This document shows, piece after piece, positions 26,613-35,522 of a stretch of DNA of 64,000 nt (position 1 is its first letter; every line of letters starts with the position of its first letter). The stretch spans positions 620,001 through 684,000 of the forward strand of contig NZ_CP154845.1 of NCBI RefSeq assembly GCF_047302285.1, given 5' to 3'. Below the pieces are notes generated by a model. That model was not told the origin of the DNA. It saw only the letters and a program-made list of their open reading frames with translations, and searched no databases. This stretch comes from Robertmurraya sp047302285 (GTDB lineage: Bacteria > Bacillota > Bacilli > Bacillales > Cytobacillaceae). The translations under genes were made by a program, and so were the position numbers.

Positions 26613-27446
26613 ATGAAACAAATAAAAGGGAGACATCTAGTAAAAAATAGAGTACTAGTTTTTAGTGGTACGATCATTGTTTTGATGATTCTCATTGCCA
26701 TTTTTGCACCATATTTAGCACCTCATGACCCCAATTTAACGAGAATCGATTTGAGATTACAAGGACCGTCGAAAGAGTATCTTCTCGGAACAGATCACCA
26801 AGGAAGATGCATTCTTTCGAGATTGATTTATGGCACACGCATTTCCCTAGGAAGTTCGATCCTTGTTGTGACCGTGACAATGTTCATTGGTGTTGTGATT
26901 GGCTTGTTTGCTGGTTATAAAGGTGGCCGTATTGATTCTCTGTTTATGAGAATTTGTGATATTCTCCTTGCCTTTCCTGGATTGGTGTTAATTTTAGCAT
27001 TTGTAGGGATTATAGGACCTGGTTTATTTAACTTACTATTGGCGATGATTCTGATTCAATGGGTTTCATATGCGCGAATTATTAGGGGGATGGTCCTCAC
27101 CCATAAAGAACAGAATTACATCATTGCAGCTAAAATGGCAGGTACATCTGAATTCAAAATCATTACCCGTCATTTATTACCCGGAATGATGTCAGAAATC
27201 ATTGTCCTTGCTACCCTTGATATGGGATCAATTTTGTTATATATTGCAGGTTTTTCATTCCTAGGGCTTGGAATTCAACCCCCAACCGCAGAATGGGGAG
27301 CGATGCTAAACGATAGCAGACAATTTCTAAGGAGTCATCCTTCCTTAATGTTTTATCCAGGAATGATGATCTTTTTCACAGTTATGGCTTTTAACTTATT
27401 TGGTGATGCTTTGCGGGATAGGATGGATTCGAAATTAGAGTCGTAG
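26613..27446 (+). CDS. nikC: Nickel ABC transporter permease NikC
   Basis: 277 residues with about six membrane helices and the OppC/NikC signature region AAKMAGTSEFKIITRHLLPG that contacts the ATPases. The N-terminal extracytoplasmic loop (LAPHDPNLTRIDLRLQGPS, then the LGTDHQGRC motif) is typical of the C-type subunit. It pairs with NikB. ATG start; the next gene begins 12 bases after the stop. Confidence 0.9.
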   Translation: MKQIKGRHLVKNRVLVFSGTIIVLMILIAIFAPYLAPHDPNLTRIDLRLQGPSKEYLLGTDHQGRCILSRLIYGTRISLGSSILVVTVTMFIGVVIGLFAGYKGGRIDSLFMRICDILLAFPGLVLILAFVGIIGPGLFNLLLAMILIQWVSYARIIRGMVLTHKEQNYIIAAKMAGTSEFKIITRHLLPGMMSEIIVLATLDMGSILLYIAGFSFLGLGIQPPTAEWGAMLNDSRQFLRSHPSLMFYPGMMIFFTVMAFNLFGDALRDRMDSKLES

Positions 27447-27458
27447 GAGGGTTGATAC

Positions 27459-28268
27459 ATGTCAAAGGAGCCGATTTTATCTGTTCATGATTTAACTATT
27501 TTTCTAGAAAGACAGGCATGTATGCCCGTTAACGAAATTGTGAAAAAGGTTAGTTTTAACGTATTCCCTGGTAAGGTTTTAGGGGTGTTAGGAAGTAGTG
27601 GAACGGGAAAAACGATGACTTGCCATGCGATCATGAACCTTTTAAAGAAACCGATATTTGCGACAGGGAGTATTCAATATAAGGGCACCGAAATATTAAA
27701 TCTGCCGGATAAAGAAATGAGGAAAATTCGTGGTTCTGAAATGGCGCTGGTGATGCAAAATCCACATTCGTCATTGAACCCGGTCATCACAATTGGCAGT
27801 CATATGGTTGAAACATTAAGAGCGCATCAGAGCATTTCACGTAAAGAGGCGAAAAAATTATCTCTACACTATCTTGAAAAAGTGGGCTTTGAACATGCTG
27901 ATGACATATTTAAACAATACCCTTTTCAATTGAGTGGTGGAATGTTGCAACGGGTACTCATCGCCATTGCGCTCATGTTACAACCCTCCATCATGATTAC
28001 GGACGAACCGACTTCAGCTCTCGATAAGGTTACTCAAACCCATATTCTCAATTTGCTTGAAAAATTCAAGCATGAGTATGACATGAGTATTTTACTTGTT
28101 TCTCATGATTTCGATGTGATCTCAAGATTAGCTGATGAAGTAATCGTCGTGCATGATGGAATGGTCGTTGAAAAAGGACCATTGTTAAAAGTTCTTAATC
28201 AACCGCAACACGCCTTTACAAGGTCATTGATTGAGGCAAGCAGTCGCTTGAAAAGAGGGGTAAAATGA
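27459..28268 (+). CDS. nikD: Nickel ABC transporter ATPase NikD
   Basis: 269 residues with Walker A GSSGTGKT, signature LSGGMLQRVLIAIAL, Walker B MITDEPTSALD and H-loop LLVSHDFDV. It belongs to the OppD/DppD/NikD group, with the typical ending HAFTRSLIEAS. ATG behind GTAGGAGGG. It lacks the long cysteine-rich C-terminal extension of some dipeptide ATPases, consistent with NikD. Overlaps nikE by four bases. Confidence 0.9.
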   Translation: MSKEPILSVHDLTIFLERQACMPVNEIVKKVSFNVFPGKVLGVLGSSGTGKTMTCHAIMNLLKKPIFATGSIQYKGTEILNLPDKEMRKIRGSEMALVMQNPHSSLNPVITIGSHMVETLRAHQSISRKEAKKLSLHYLEKVGFEHADDIFKQYPFQLSGGMLQRVLIAIALMLQPSIMITDEPTSALDKVTQTHILNLLEKFKHEYDMSILLVSHDFDVISRLADEVIVVHDGMVVEKGPLLKVLNQPQHAFTRSLIEASSRLKRGVK

Positions 28269-29047
28269 GTTTATTAATCGTGAGTAATGTTTCAAAATCA
28301 TATAAATTAGAGCGTTCATTGTTTAAAAAGTCTAAACATATTAAAGCTCTTCATAATGTATCACTAACTCTAGAACATGGAACTTGTATCGGAATTGTTG
28401 GGCGAAGTGGCTCTGGTAAAAGTACTTTGGCAAAAGTAATTATGGGGCTCGAGAAAGCGGATCAAGGTCATATTATTTTCAAGGGTGTACCGATTACCCA
28501 ATTAGATGAGAAATCATTAAGAAAAATGAGACGACATTTTCAAATGGTCTTTCAGGATCCATTTGCTTCATTAAATCCGAGAATGACAGTTGGAAAAAGT
28601 ATTGCTGAACCGCTAGAAAATTATGATCAATTATCCTCGATTGAAATAAGGGAGGAAGTAAATACGTTATTAGAAGCGGTCGGATTAATGGCAACAGATG
28701 CAGATAAATATCCGAGCCAATTTAGTGGTGGGCAATTACAAAGAATCAATATTGCTAGAGCGATATCGCTTAAACCTGATCTACTTGTCCTCGATGAAGT
28801 AGTGAGTAGTTTGGACACCGTTGCTCAGGTGCAAGTGTTAGATCTCTTAATAAAACTACAAAAACAATATAAACTCTCTTATGTGTTTATTTCACATGAT
28901 TTGCAGGCTATTACATATATTTCAGATCGCTTTATCGTGATGGATGAAGGGAAAATCGTTGAGGAAGTACTCGATGTTCAAAATATAGAAAAATTGGAAC
29001 ACTCTCTTTCAAAAAATCAATTATCATCCGTATCGTTAGCCCATTAA
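28265..29047 (+). CDS. nikE: Nickel ABC transporter ATPase NikE
   Basis: 260 residues, second ATPase of the importer. Walker A GRSGSGKST, signature FSGGQLQRINIARA, Walker B LLVLDEVVSSLD, H-loop FISHDLQA. In Walker B the usual DEPTSALD is DEVVSSLD, which keeps the catalytic Glu. The N-terminal SYKLERSLFKKSKHIKAL is usual for the OppF/NikE side. Starts inside the nikD stop. Confidence 0.9.
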   Translation: MSLLIVSNVSKSYKLERSLFKKSKHIKALHNVSLTLEHGTCIGIVGRSGSGKSTLAKVIMGLEKADQGHIIFKGVPITQLDEKSLRKMRRHFQMVFQDPFASLNPRMTVGKSIAEPLENYDQLSSIEIREEVNTLLEAVGLMATDADKYPSQFSGGQLQRINIARAISLKPDLLVLDEVVSSLDTVAQVQVLDLLIKLQKQYKLSYVFISHDLQAITYISDRFIVMDEGKIVEEVLDVQNIEKLEHSLSKNQLSSVSLAH

Positions 29048-29065
29048 TTCTAAAGGATGGTGTTT

Positions 29066-29608
29066 ATGATGGAAACTAAAGCAAAGATTGCTATCAGAGA
29101 AGTAAAAAAAGAAGAAATTCCTCAAGTGATTAATTTTGTGCAGCGGGTCTTTCAGGAAGTATTTCCATTTCCCCTTAGTGATACTTCTAAAAACCAACTG
29201 TTAAAAATGGAAGAAATATATGTGAATCAAGATCATGCCTATTTTGCAGCAGCATTTGCTGAAGATGAGCAAATACTCGGAACGATTGCTGTACACCCTT
29301 ACGACGATCGGATTTCCGTAATGAAAAGTCGTTACGATTTACAAAGTACGTGTGAAATAACGAAATGCTATATTGATAGGAACCATCGCCGCTTGGGAAT
29401 TGGCACCATGCTATGGGATCATGCCTACCAATTTTGTCAACAAAAGGGCAACTATCAAACTCTTTATTTACATACTCATAAATTCCTACCTGGTGGTTTT
29501 CCCTTTTGGCTTTCCAAAGGCTTTTCTGTGGTGATCGATGAGAAAGATGCTCTAGAAACGATCCATATGGAAAAAAAGGTTGAAAGGGGTTGTGAAAGGT
29601 GTATGTGA
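29066..29608 (+). CDS. GNAT-family N-acetyltransferase
   Basis: About 180 residues with the acetyl-CoA motif A CYIDRNHRRLGIGTMLWDHA and the following helix. ATG 29066 is at the right distance from AAAGG; an ATG nine bases earlier touches that site. The gene ends in a GTGA overlap with the E1 alpha gene, so it is embedded in the nik operon. Substrate unknown. A role in modifying a nickel ligand or a small acid is possible, but nothing in the sequence shows it. Confidence 0.82.
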   Translation: MMETKAKIAIREVKKEEIPQVINFVQRVFQEVFPFPLSDTSKNQLLKMEEIYVNQDHAYFAAAFAEDEQILGTIAVHPYDDRISVMKSRYDLQSTCEITKCYIDRNHRRLGIGTMLWDHAYQFCQQKGNYQTLYLHTHKFLPGGFPFWLSKGFSVVIDEKDALETIHMEKKVERGCERCM

Positions 29609-30588
29609 AGAAAGCAGAGAAATTAAAAATGCTTCAGGATATGCTGTTGATACGCTTTTTTGAAGAGGAGGCAAAAGTTCTCCTTGAGGCTGGGGAAATT
29701 TCAGGAGAATTACACCAATATATTGGACAAGAAGCGGTTGCAGTAGGGGTTTGCTGTGCCCTTGAAAAAGGAGATGTCATCACAAGCACCCATCGTGGGC
29801 ATGGGCATATCCTTGCAAAGGGTGCGGATATTAATAGGGTCATGGCAGAGTTAGGAGGAAAAGTTACAGGGTACTGTAAGGGCAAAGGTGGCTCAATGCA
29901 TATAACAGATTGGGAAATGGGTATTTTGGGAGTAGATGGTAGAGGGGGTCAAGGTGTTCCTATTGCTCTTGGAGCGGCATTTGCTTACCACTATAAACGA
30001 AATGATCATGTGGCGGTAGCCTTTTTTGGAGAAGGGGCATCAAATGAAGGGGTGATCCATGAAGCGATGAATATGGCATCGATTTGGAAGCTTCCAATCA
30101 TTTTCGTCTGTGAAAATAACCAATATGCAGGGCGTACAAAGGTAACTGAAAGTACGAGCATAGAAGATATTGCTGACCGTGCAAAAGCGTATAGCATGGA
30201 AGGAATTGTTGTAGATGGTATGGATGTTCTGACCGTATATGAAGCAACGAAGAAAGCGGCGAAGTATACAAGAAGTAGGAGAGGACCAGTCCTGATTGAA
30301 TGTAAGACATATCGATATTGCGGTCATTTTTCTGGGGAAGACGCTTTGTCATTGGATCCTTATCGAAGTAGTGCAGAGATCGATTTCTATCGAAAATTAG
30401 ATCCAATTGAACAATTAAAATATGTCCTAATGGAAGAGAAGGTTCCTCGAGAAGTGTTCGTTATGATAGAGAACAGGGCGAAACAAATGGTACATGAGAG
30501 TGTTGTTTTTATGAGGAAATCAGCTTATCCAACTCCTGAACAAGCTTATGAGGATACTTACTGTATGCCGATGAAAGGATGGTCATAA
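29605..30588 (+). CDS. TPP-dependent dehydrogenase E1, alpha subunit
   Basis: About 327 residues. GTG 29605 overlaps the GNAT stop as GTGA and has AAAGG six bases upstream. The family signature (pyruvate/acetoin dehydrogenase E1 alpha) is clear: HQYIGQEAVAVG, STHRGHGHILAKG, GKGGSMHI and the TPP motif GEGASNEG...CENN, where the usual GDGA has Glu in place of Asp. The last aligns best with acetoin dehydrogenase AcoA. No E2 or E3 gene follows, so the enzyme must borrow these from elsewhere or act without them. Coupled to the beta gene by a TAATG overlap. Confidence 0.88.
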   Translation: MKKAEKLKMLQDMLLIRFFEEEAKVLLEAGEISGELHQYIGQEAVAVGVCCALEKGDVITSTHRGHGHILAKGADINRVMAELGGKVTGYCKGKGGSMHITDWEMGILGVDGRGGQGVPIALGAAFAYHYKRNDHVAVAFFGEGASNEGVIHEAMNMASIWKLPIIFVCENNQYAGRTKVTESTSIEDIADRAKAYSMEGIVVDGMDVLTVYEATKKAAKYTRSRRGPVLIECKTYRYCGHFSGEDALSLDPYRSSAEIDFYRKLDPIEQLKYVLMEEKVPREVFVMIENRAKQMVHESVVFMRKSAYPTPEQAYEDTYCMPMKGWS

Positions 30589-31565
30589 TGTCTAGAATAA
30601 GTTATAAGGATGCGGTAATGGTAGCTATACGTGAAGAAATGGAAAGGGATTCGACGATATGTTTAATCGGCATAGATGCTCCATCTTCATTGGCAGGTCT
30701 TGATGAAGGGTTTAAAAAGGAGGTTGGAAAAGATCGTATTATACATACCCCTCTTTCAGAGCAAGGTTTTACAGGGATGGCAATAGGAGCGGCAATGGCA
30801 GGATTACGACCCATTGTTGAGTATAATGGAAACACCTTGCAATATGCTGCGATGGAGCAACTTGTAAGCCAAGCAGGAAAAGGGAGATACAGATCAGGGG
30901 GGCAAATAAATATCCCGCTCGTTGTTCGGGTAGTAAGAACAAAGGATAGCATGGGTGTGCACGAAAATGATAACGCTTACGCGAATTTGCTTCAAATGGG
31001 CTTGAAGGTGATTGTTCCGGCAACACCTGCTGACGCAAAAGGACTGGTAAAACAAGCAATTCGTGATCAAGATCCGGTCATTATCTATGAACCAGCCCTT
31101 TGTTATGACATGATTGATAACGTTCCAGATGAAGAATACACGATTCCCTTAGGTCTTGCTGAAATTAAACATGAAGGTTCGGACTTGACGGTAGTGGCTG
31201 TCGGTCATTTAGTAAATACTGTATTTGAGATTGCTAAAGATCTAGAATCAAAAGAAATTTCAATTGAAGTGATTGATCCAAGGACTTTATTTCCTCTAGA
31301 TGTAAAGGCTATATTACAATCTGTTCAAAAAACGGGTAAACTTGTCATCGTTGATGATGGATCACGCTTTTGCGGCTTTGCATCAGAAGTAGCAGCGATT
31401 ATTTCTGAGACAGGTTTTTCATACTTGAAGGCTCCGATAAAGAGAATTACTCGAGCTCAGATTCCAGTTCCATATTCTCGACAGCTGGTAAAAGAAGTAA
31501 TTCCTCAAAGAGAAGAAATCATTAAAGCCATTTCAAGTTTGGTTAATATATCAGATAAACTGTAA
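30588..31565 (+). CDS. TPP-dependent dehydrogenase E1, beta subunit
   Basis: ATG 30588 shares its A with the preceding TAA, and AAAGG lies nine bases before; an ATG at 30579 is too close to that site. The 325-residue product is a transketolase-like E1 beta with PLSEQGFTGMAIGAAMAGL, the active-site region SMGVHENDNAYA and the C-terminal domain EVIDPRTLFPLDV...DDGSRFCGFASE. It resembles AcoB. With the alpha subunit it forms the alpha2beta2 decarboxylase of a 2-oxo acid or acetoin. Last gene of the nik operon by spacing. Confidence 0.88.
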   Translation: MSRISYKDAVMVAIREEMERDSTICLIGIDAPSSLAGLDEGFKKEVGKDRIIHTPLSEQGFTGMAIGAAMAGLRPIVEYNGNTLQYAAMEQLVSQAGKGRYRSGGQINIPLVVRVVRTKDSMGVHENDNAYANLLQMGLKVIVPATPADAKGLVKQAIRDQDPVIIYEPALCYDMIDNVPDEEYTIPLGLAEIKHEGSDLTVVAVGHLVNTVFEIAKDLESKEISIEVIDPRTLFPLDVKAILQSVQKTGKLVIVDDGSRFCGFASEVAAIISETGFSYLKAPIKRITRAQIPVPYSRQLVKEVIPQREEIIKAISSLVNISDKL

Positions 31566-31604
31566 GGTAAATATATGTCTTTCAAAAAAGTGAATGGAAA
31601 ATCT

Positions 31605-31703
31605 AATAAGCTAGCCCCAACCACAAAGCGTATGGTAAGGAGGATAGCTTATTTGCGATTCAAAAAATTTAACCTTTCCCCTTATAGAAATGCGTCCTTA
31701 TGA
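31605..31703 (+). other. Possible leader: hairpin arms and 16-residue ORF before larA
   Basis: A 9-base inverted repeat (AATAAGCTA, 31605-31613, and TAGCTTATT, 31645-31653) encloses a perfect AAGGAGG (31637-31643). Nine bases behind this lies TTG 31653, opening a 16-codon frame (MRFKKFNLSPYRNASL) that ends at 31703. A strong ribosome binding site without a gene suggests a short leader peptide or a remnant. The inverted repeat could hide the site. Speculative. Confidence 0.25.
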
Positions 31704-31774
31704 AATATATTCATGTATATATTAAAAGAAACTATTTCTAATCTTCGAGAAGATAGAGGAAAATAGAAGTATAA

Positions 31775-31792
31775 ATGTGAATAAGTTCACAT
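31775..31792. promoter_or_regulatory. CRP/FNR-type palindrome upstream of larA
   Basis: ATGTGAATAAGTTCACAT is a perfect palindrome containing TGTGA-N6-TCACA, the CRP consensus and also the site type used by B. subtilis Fnr. It lies 63 bases before the larA ATG. A possible -10 TAATAT is at 31828-31833 with a poor -35, fitting an activator-dependent promoter with the box near -56 to -61. Confidence 0.7.
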
Positions 31793-31854
31793 AAAGGAGG
31801 GTAACCGGTTATTCTGTAAGAAAATGCTAATATTCTTTAATTGGAGGTAGTACT

Positions 31855-33123
31855 ATGGCTGAAATAAAAGTTCCTTATGGTAAAGGTTATATGAAAGCAA
31901 CCATTCCTTTTGAGTACGAAAATGTTTCGATCTCAGAAGATGTATTAAATCATACGAGTGAGGAAGAGGTATTAAGGGCAATTGAGAATCCGATCGGCAC
32001 TTCTTTAGAGAAATTTCAAGGTGCTGAAAAAGTGGTTATTGTAACAAGTGATGCAACTCGTCCTGTTCCTAATCATGTCATTATTCCAATTCTAGCAAAA
32101 AAACTAGAAGAGTATGGTATTTCAAAAGAGCAAATTACGATTTTAATCGGCACCGGATTACATCGTGTTTCTCCTCCTGAGGAATTCGTTGAAATCTTAG
32201 GAGAAGAAGTAGCAAGAGATTTCAAGGTTATTTCACATGATTTTCGTGATGAGGACAATCTTGTCAACATCGGAGTAACGACTCGAGGAACGCCTGTTGT
32301 ATTAAATCGGCATTATGTGGAGGCTGATGCAAGAATCGCTCTCGGTGTCCTCGATCCACATCAGTTTGCAGGGTTTGCCGGGGGAGCAAAAGCAGTGGCG
32401 ATTGGAGTTGGGGGAAGTCCTCTCGTCTCCAATAATCACTCCATGTTAACACATCCTAAGGCAGCGCTGGCTAATTTGGAGGGCAATCCAGTTCGCGAGG
32501 ATATCGACGAAATTGGCGGAATCGCTCGCGTTGATTTTATTGTGAATGTCGTTCTGAATAGCCGTAAAGAAGTCGTTAAAGCGGTAGCTGGCCATTATTT
32601 TGAAGCACATCGAGCAGGAGTTAAAGAGGCACAAAAAATTCTTCAAGCAGAAGTAAAGGAACCGGCAGATCTCGTAATTGCCGCATCAGGTGGATTTCCG
32701 AAAGACTTGAATTTATATCAGGCACAAAAAGGACTTCTCCATGCAGCGGTTGCTGTAAAGCAAGGAGGAACAATTATTCTTGTAGCCGAATGCAGGGAGG
32801 GAATTGGTTCTGAGAAATTTAAGGAAACGATGGCCTTGGGCGATACAGTTGATAAAGTATTAGAAGAATTTGCGAAGATGGAATTCTTTGTTGGGGGACA
32901 TAAAGCATTTTTGTGGGGGCGCTCTCTTCAAAAAGCACGAGTTATCATTGTCTCAGAAGGAATAGATGAAGATGCTGCGCGTTTAATGAAAGTGGAAAAA
33001 GCGACAAGTATCGAGCAGGCGGTTGAAATGTGTAAGGATTCATTGCCTGAAAATCCAATTGTTGCTTGTATTCCGAAAGCACCGTCAACTGTACCTATCG
33101 TTAGAGAATTAGCACTACATTAA
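31855..33123 (+). CDS. larA: LarA-family nickel-dependent 2-hydroxyacid racemase
   Basis: LarA enzymes interconvert D- and L-2-hydroxyacids with a nickel-pincer nucleotide (NPN) cofactor. The 422-residue product keeps the residues known from L. plantarum LarA with a steady offset of five to six: Asp66 and Arg69 (SDATRPVP), His103 (GLHR), His169 (DPHQFAGFAGG), cofactor-linking Lys179, nickel ligand His195 (NNHS), Gln289 and Lys292 (YQAQKG) and Trp354. The His next to Asp72 in the lactobacillus enzyme is Ala67 here, so the pocket may differ and the substrate could be lactate, malate or another acid. ATG behind TTGGAGG. Confidence 0.9.
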   Translation: MAEIKVPYGKGYMKATIPFEYENVSISEDVLNHTSEEEVLRAIENPIGTSLEKFQGAEKVVIVTSDATRPVPNHVIIPILAKKLEEYGISKEQITILIGTGLHRVSPPEEFVEILGEEVARDFKVISHDFRDEDNLVNIGVTTRGTPVVLNRHYVEADARIALGVLDPHQFAGFAGGAKAVAIGVGGSPLVSNNHSMLTHPKAALANLEGNPVREDIDEIGGIARVDFIVNVVLNSRKEVVKAVAGHYFEAHRAGVKEAQKILQAEVKEPADLVIAASGGFPKDLNLYQAQKGLLHAAVAVKQGGTIILVAECREGIGSEKFKETMALGDTVDKVLEEFAKMEFFVGGHKAFLWGRSLQKARVIIVSEGIDEDAARLMKVEKATSIEQAVEMCKDSLPENPIVACIPKAPSTVPIVRELALH

Positions 33124-33200
33124 TAGGATATCTGTATTCGGGAGGAATGGGTTACTTAGTGCCTCCCGAATCTTTTTAAGACATAATAGGGGTGACTAAC

Positions 33201-34013
33201 GTGGAGACTCTTCAAATTAAGCAAAAAAATGAGAGACTAGAAGAAATATTGCTAGAAATGGGCAAGGTGCTTGTTGCATTCTCAGGTGGGGTGGACAGCA
33301 CATTTTTATTGGCAAAAGCGAAAGAGGTACTTGGAAAAGGAAATGTTCTAGCGGTAACTGCACGCTCAGAAACGTTCCCAGAACGAGAAATGAATGAAGC
33401 GCTTAAACTGATCGATTATTTGGGGGTCTCACATACAACGATTACAATCAAGGAACTGGAGAACAAGAATTTTGCTTCTAACACTCATTTACGTTGCTAC
33501 CACTGTAAAACAGGGTTATTTACAAGAGTCCAGGCATTAGCTGAGGAACTAGAATATCCTCATATTTTGGATGGAACGAACGCTAGTGATGTTAATGATT
33601 TTCGGCCAGGTATGAAAGCACTTTCGGAAATCGGGGTGAAGAGTCCACTTAAAGAGGCTGGACTTACAAAGGACGATATTCGGATTCTTTCCAAGGAAAT
33701 GAATTTACAAACTTGGGATAAGCCTTCCTTTGCTTGTCTATCTTCGCGTATTCCATATGGAACTGAAATTACACAAGAAAAAATTGAACAGCTCGATGTT
33801 TGTGAAAACTTTTTATATTCATTGGGAATAAAACAACTTCGTGTCCGTCATCATGAAAAAATTGCCAGGATTGAAGTAGATGAGAAAGATTTCTTGCTTG
33901 TTGTTGAGCATCATCAAGAGATTCAACAAAAGTTCAAGGAACAAGGATTTTTGTACGTAACCTTAGATTTAACAGGCTATCGAAGTGGCAGTATGAATAT
34001 TGAAGTTTCCTAA
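33201..34013 (+). CDS. larE: ATP-dependent sacrificial/catalytic sulfur transferase LarE
   Basis: LarE adds the two thiocarboxylate sulfurs of the NPN cofactor. The product has 270 residues with the PP-loop SGGVDST near residue 28. Three cysteines, Cys99 and Cys102 in RCYHCKTGLF and Cys179 in FACLSSRIPYG, match the set that holds a [4Fe-4S] cluster in the catalytic LarE type. The L. plantarum sacrificial enzyme has only the last one (Cys176). GTG 33201 is chosen because AGGGGTG lies six bases upstream; GTG 33192 overlaps that site. It follows larA by 77 bases. Confidence 0.9.
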   Translation: METLQIKQKNERLEEILLEMGKVLVAFSGGVDSTFLLAKAKEVLGKGNVLAVTARSETFPEREMNEALKLIDYLGVSHTTITIKELENKNFASNTHLRCYHCKTGLFTRVQALAEELEYPHILDGTNASDVNDFRPGMKALSEIGVKSPLKEAGLTKDDIRILSKEMNLQTWDKPSFACLSSRIPYGTEITQEKIEQLDVCENFLYSLGIKQLRVRHHEKIARIEVDEKDFLLVVEHHQEIQQKFKEQGFLYVTLDLTGYRSGSMNIEVS

Positions 34014-34025
34014 GGAGTGGCTCAT

Positions 34026-34811
34026 ATGGATAACAGCAAGCTTGAAAGGATTCTGCAAAGTGTAAAAAAAGGAGAAACGTCGATTGAAGATGCTAGGTCA
34101 ATGCTCACTCAATTTGAAGACTTAGGATTTGCCAAAATTGACTATAATCGTCCTTTAAGAACGGGTTTTCCAGAAGTGATCTATGGCGAAGGGAAAACTT
34201 CGGAACAAATTATTTCGATCTTTCAAACACTTATTAAAAAGAATCGCCGGGTATTGGCAACAAGAATAAGCAAGGAAAAAGCTAAGGAAATTTTAACTCA
34301 TGTCCCTGATGCTGCTTACTTTGAGGATGCGAGAGCGGTCATTTGGATTGGCATCAATGAACCGGTAACACTGTTTGATGGGTATGTAGCTGTTCTATGT
34401 GGAGGTACTTCCGATATTCCTGTTGCAGAGGAAGCGGCTGTAACAGCAGAGGCTATGGGGTGTGAAGTGCAGCGAATCTATGATGTTGGTGTAGCGGGTA
34501 TTCATCGACTTTTTCATCATCTCGATACGATTAGAGGAGCTTCAGCGATTATTGCAGTGGCTGGAATGGAGGGGGCATTACCAAGTGTTGTATCTGGTTT
34601 AGTAGCAAAGCCGGTATTTGCTGTTCCGACGAGTATTGGCTATGGAGCCAATTTTAATGGGATTTCAGCATTATTATCAATGCTTAATGCGTGTGCCCCT
34701 GGAATCAGCGTTGTGAACATTGATAATGGATTTGGTGCTGGATATAATGCGGCACTTGTTTTATCAATGGCTTTAAAGAAGGAGGAAGTTCATGAATATA
34801 CTACACTTTGA
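34026..34811 (+). CDS. larB: Nicotinate nucleotide carboxylase/hydrolase LarB
   Basis: LarB carboxylates C5 of the nicotinic acid adenine dinucleotide pyridinium ring and cleaves the phosphoanhydride, the first step of NPN synthesis. The 261-residue product has a small N-terminal domain (GFPEVIYGEGKTSEQI) and a PurE-like C-terminal domain (about 125-255; CGGTSDIPVAEEAAVTAEAM, ...GMEGALPSVVSGL). ATG 34026 lies nine bases after AAGGAG; the GTG at 34017 overlaps it. It overlaps larC1 by 20 bases. Confidence 0.92.
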   Translation: MDNSKLERILQSVKKGETSIEDARSMLTQFEDLGFAKIDYNRPLRTGFPEVIYGEGKTSEQIISIFQTLIKKNRRVLATRISKEKAKEILTHVPDAAYFEDARAVIWIGINEPVTLFDGYVAVLCGGTSDIPVAEEAAVTAEAMGCEVQRIYDVGVAGIHRLFHHLDTIRGASAIIAVAGMEGALPSVVSGLVAKPVFAVPTSIGYGANFNGISALLSMLNACAPGISVVNIDNGFGAGYNAALVLSMALKKEEVHEYTTL

Positions 34812-35514
34812 TTGTTTTTCAGGGATTAGTGGCGATATGACGATTGGAGCTCTATTAGATGCCGGCGGTGATTGGGATTATTTACTTCAGGAATTACAAA
34901 AGCTACCCATCACTGCTGAATATGTATTGGAACACCAGAAAACTGTGAAAAACGGCTTAAGTGGGACGAAGTTTTATGTACACTATGAAGAAGCGAAGAG
35001 CCATCGACATTATTCAGATATCGAGAAGATGATTCAAGAATCGGAGTTAACTTCTCAAGCAAAAGAGATGTCGTTAACTATTTTTCGGAAAATTGCTGAA
35101 GCAGAAGCGAAAATTCACCATGTCCCGTTGGAGAAGGTTCATTTTCATGAAGTAGGGGCGATTGATTCTATAATTGATATTGTGGGGACAGCTATTTTAT
35201 TAGAAAATCTTGGTGTTGAACAAGTTACCTCTTCTCCTGTTCCACTTGGTTCAGGCAAAATGGTGATGGGACATGGTTTATATCCGGTGCCAGCACCAGC
35301 AGCATTAGAAATCCTAAAGGATATACCTGTAGAAAAAACAGATATAGTTGGAGAGTTAACAACACCGACGGGAGCAGCGATTATTAAGACTTTAGCGGCT
35401 TCCTATGGGCCAATCCCGTCCATGATTGTAGAGAAGGTGGGGTACGGTGCAGGTGAAAAGAGTTTCTCAGACCGTCCTAATATGCTACGAGTTATTATTG
35501 GAAATGAAAAATAA
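34792..35514 (+). CDS. larC1: NPN nickel insertase LarC, N-terminal part (LarC1)
   Basis: LarC is the CTP-dependent nickel chelatase that finishes the NPN cofactor. This 240-residue protein covers only the N-terminal domain: MNILHFDCFSGISGDM, VHFHEVGAIDSIIDIVG and ELTTPTGAAI. It ends at the inter-domain linker after RPNMLRVIIGNEK. The start, behind AAGGAGG, lies inside larB, so it is coupled. In L. plantarum larC1 and larC2 are joined by a programmed frameshift. Here no second-domain sequence follows on this strand; it lies on the minus strand immediately downstream. Confidence 0.9.
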   Translation: MNILHFDCFSGISGDMTIGALLDAGGDWDYLLQELQKLPITAEYVLEHQKTVKNGLSGTKFYVHYEEAKSHRHYSDIEKMIQESELTSQAKEMSLTIFRKIAEAEAKIHHVPLEKVHFHEVGAIDSIIDIVGTAILLENLGVEQVTSSPVPLGSGKMVMGHGLYPVPAPAALEILKDIPVEKTDIVGELTTPTGAAIIKTLAASYGPIPSMIVEKVGYGAGEKSFSDRPNMLRVIIGNEK

Positions 35515-35522
35515 CAAATGAA

